NCBI GenBank assembly: GCA_021813745.1
Contig: JAKAJO010000051.1
Location: 30,370-94,369, forward strand
Origin: Acidobacteriota bacterium
GTDB lineage: Bacteria; Acidobacteriota; Terriglobia; Terriglobales; Acidobacteriaceae
Length of the DNA: 64,000 bases
Direction of reading: 5' to 3'
Below the pieces are notes generated by a model. The model saw nothing but the letters and a program-made list of their open reading frames with translations, was not told where the DNA came from and made no database searches. The position numbers and the translations under genes were made by a program. This document shows, one piece after another, positions 63,920 through 64,000 of this stretch. Within the stretch, counting starts at the first letter, position 1, and each line of letters opens with the position of its first letter.

Positions 63920-64000
63920 TTAGTTGTGTTTGTTGCAGTTTAGGGTTTGGAGTATTGAAGCGCCATTCGCATTCTCTGAGGAAGAGGGGAAAGCTGTGCT

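Overview
The window looks like chromosome of a soil-type Acidobacteriota (Terriglobia/Acidobacteriaceae-like). Nobody supplied taxonomy; I infer it from high GC, Gram-negative traits (LolC/E permease, outer-membrane barrels, MCE protein), a 1,193-aa Oar-like TonB receptor with an N-terminal carboxypeptidase-regulatory domain, SpoIVB-S55-like secreted proteins, a GH106/GH39-type sugar locus, and eukaryotic-type kinase/phosphatase signalling. No rRNA, tRNA or CRISPR array was found.

Layout. 1-12 kb: envelope and housekeeping genes (S55-like peptidase, Hsp15-type S4 protein, secreted propeller, LolC/E permease, flavodoxin, HAD phosphatase, lytic transglycosylase, UPF0104 and DUF502 membrane proteins), with a decayed alcohol dehydrogenase remnant at 2.24-2.5 kb. 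12-24 kb: an orphan GvpL/F-type gas-vesicle protein, pgsA, gdhA, a response regulator-EAL protein, trpE and trpG facing each other around a secreted protein, acyP, apt, and a KdpD/KdpE-like two-component pair without kdpFABC. 24-31.5 kb: an outer-membrane barrel, an APC permease, a PP2C phosphatase, a Ser/Thr kinase and glnA. 31.6-43.8 kb: an L-rhamnoside/deoxysugar locus (GH39-like hydrolase, L-rhamnose mutarotase, fucose/arabinose-isomerase-family protein, TPR protein, TonB receptor, GH106 alpha-L-rhamnosidase). 43.8-53.2 kb: acpS, an orphan MCE protein with five exact 34-residue repeats, cytochrome P460, leuS, GYD protein, plsY-gpsA.

From 53.2 kb the sequence becomes a scar zone and then a mobile island. 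A cupin pseudogene with one in-frame amber codon is followed by an intact aldo/keto reductase and the last ~35 codons of a molybdopterin oxidoreductase. That tail is cut directly against the C-terminal third of an ArdC-type antirestriction protein. Next come a chimeric ORF (possible HEPN piece joined to a tyrosine-recombinase C-terminus) and an intact P4-type integrase with a repeated decamer in its leader. The integrase is followed by a sigma-like protein, an AlpA-type regulator, two paralogous phage HNH-like proteins and a small ORF, each block closed by a terminator. On the opposite strand is a type III-like restriction-modification pair whose methyltransferase is broken upstream and whose helicase/nuclease has D-A-H where E-x-K is expected.

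Working together: the 31-44 kb genes form a plausible chain of outer-membrane uptake, secreted glycosidases, anomer conversion and sugar isomerisation. gdhA and glnA supply ammonium assimilation. The 54.7-64 kb island combines integration, regulatory and anti-foreign-DNA genes and is the best place to look for an undescribed system, although several of its parts are visibly decayed.
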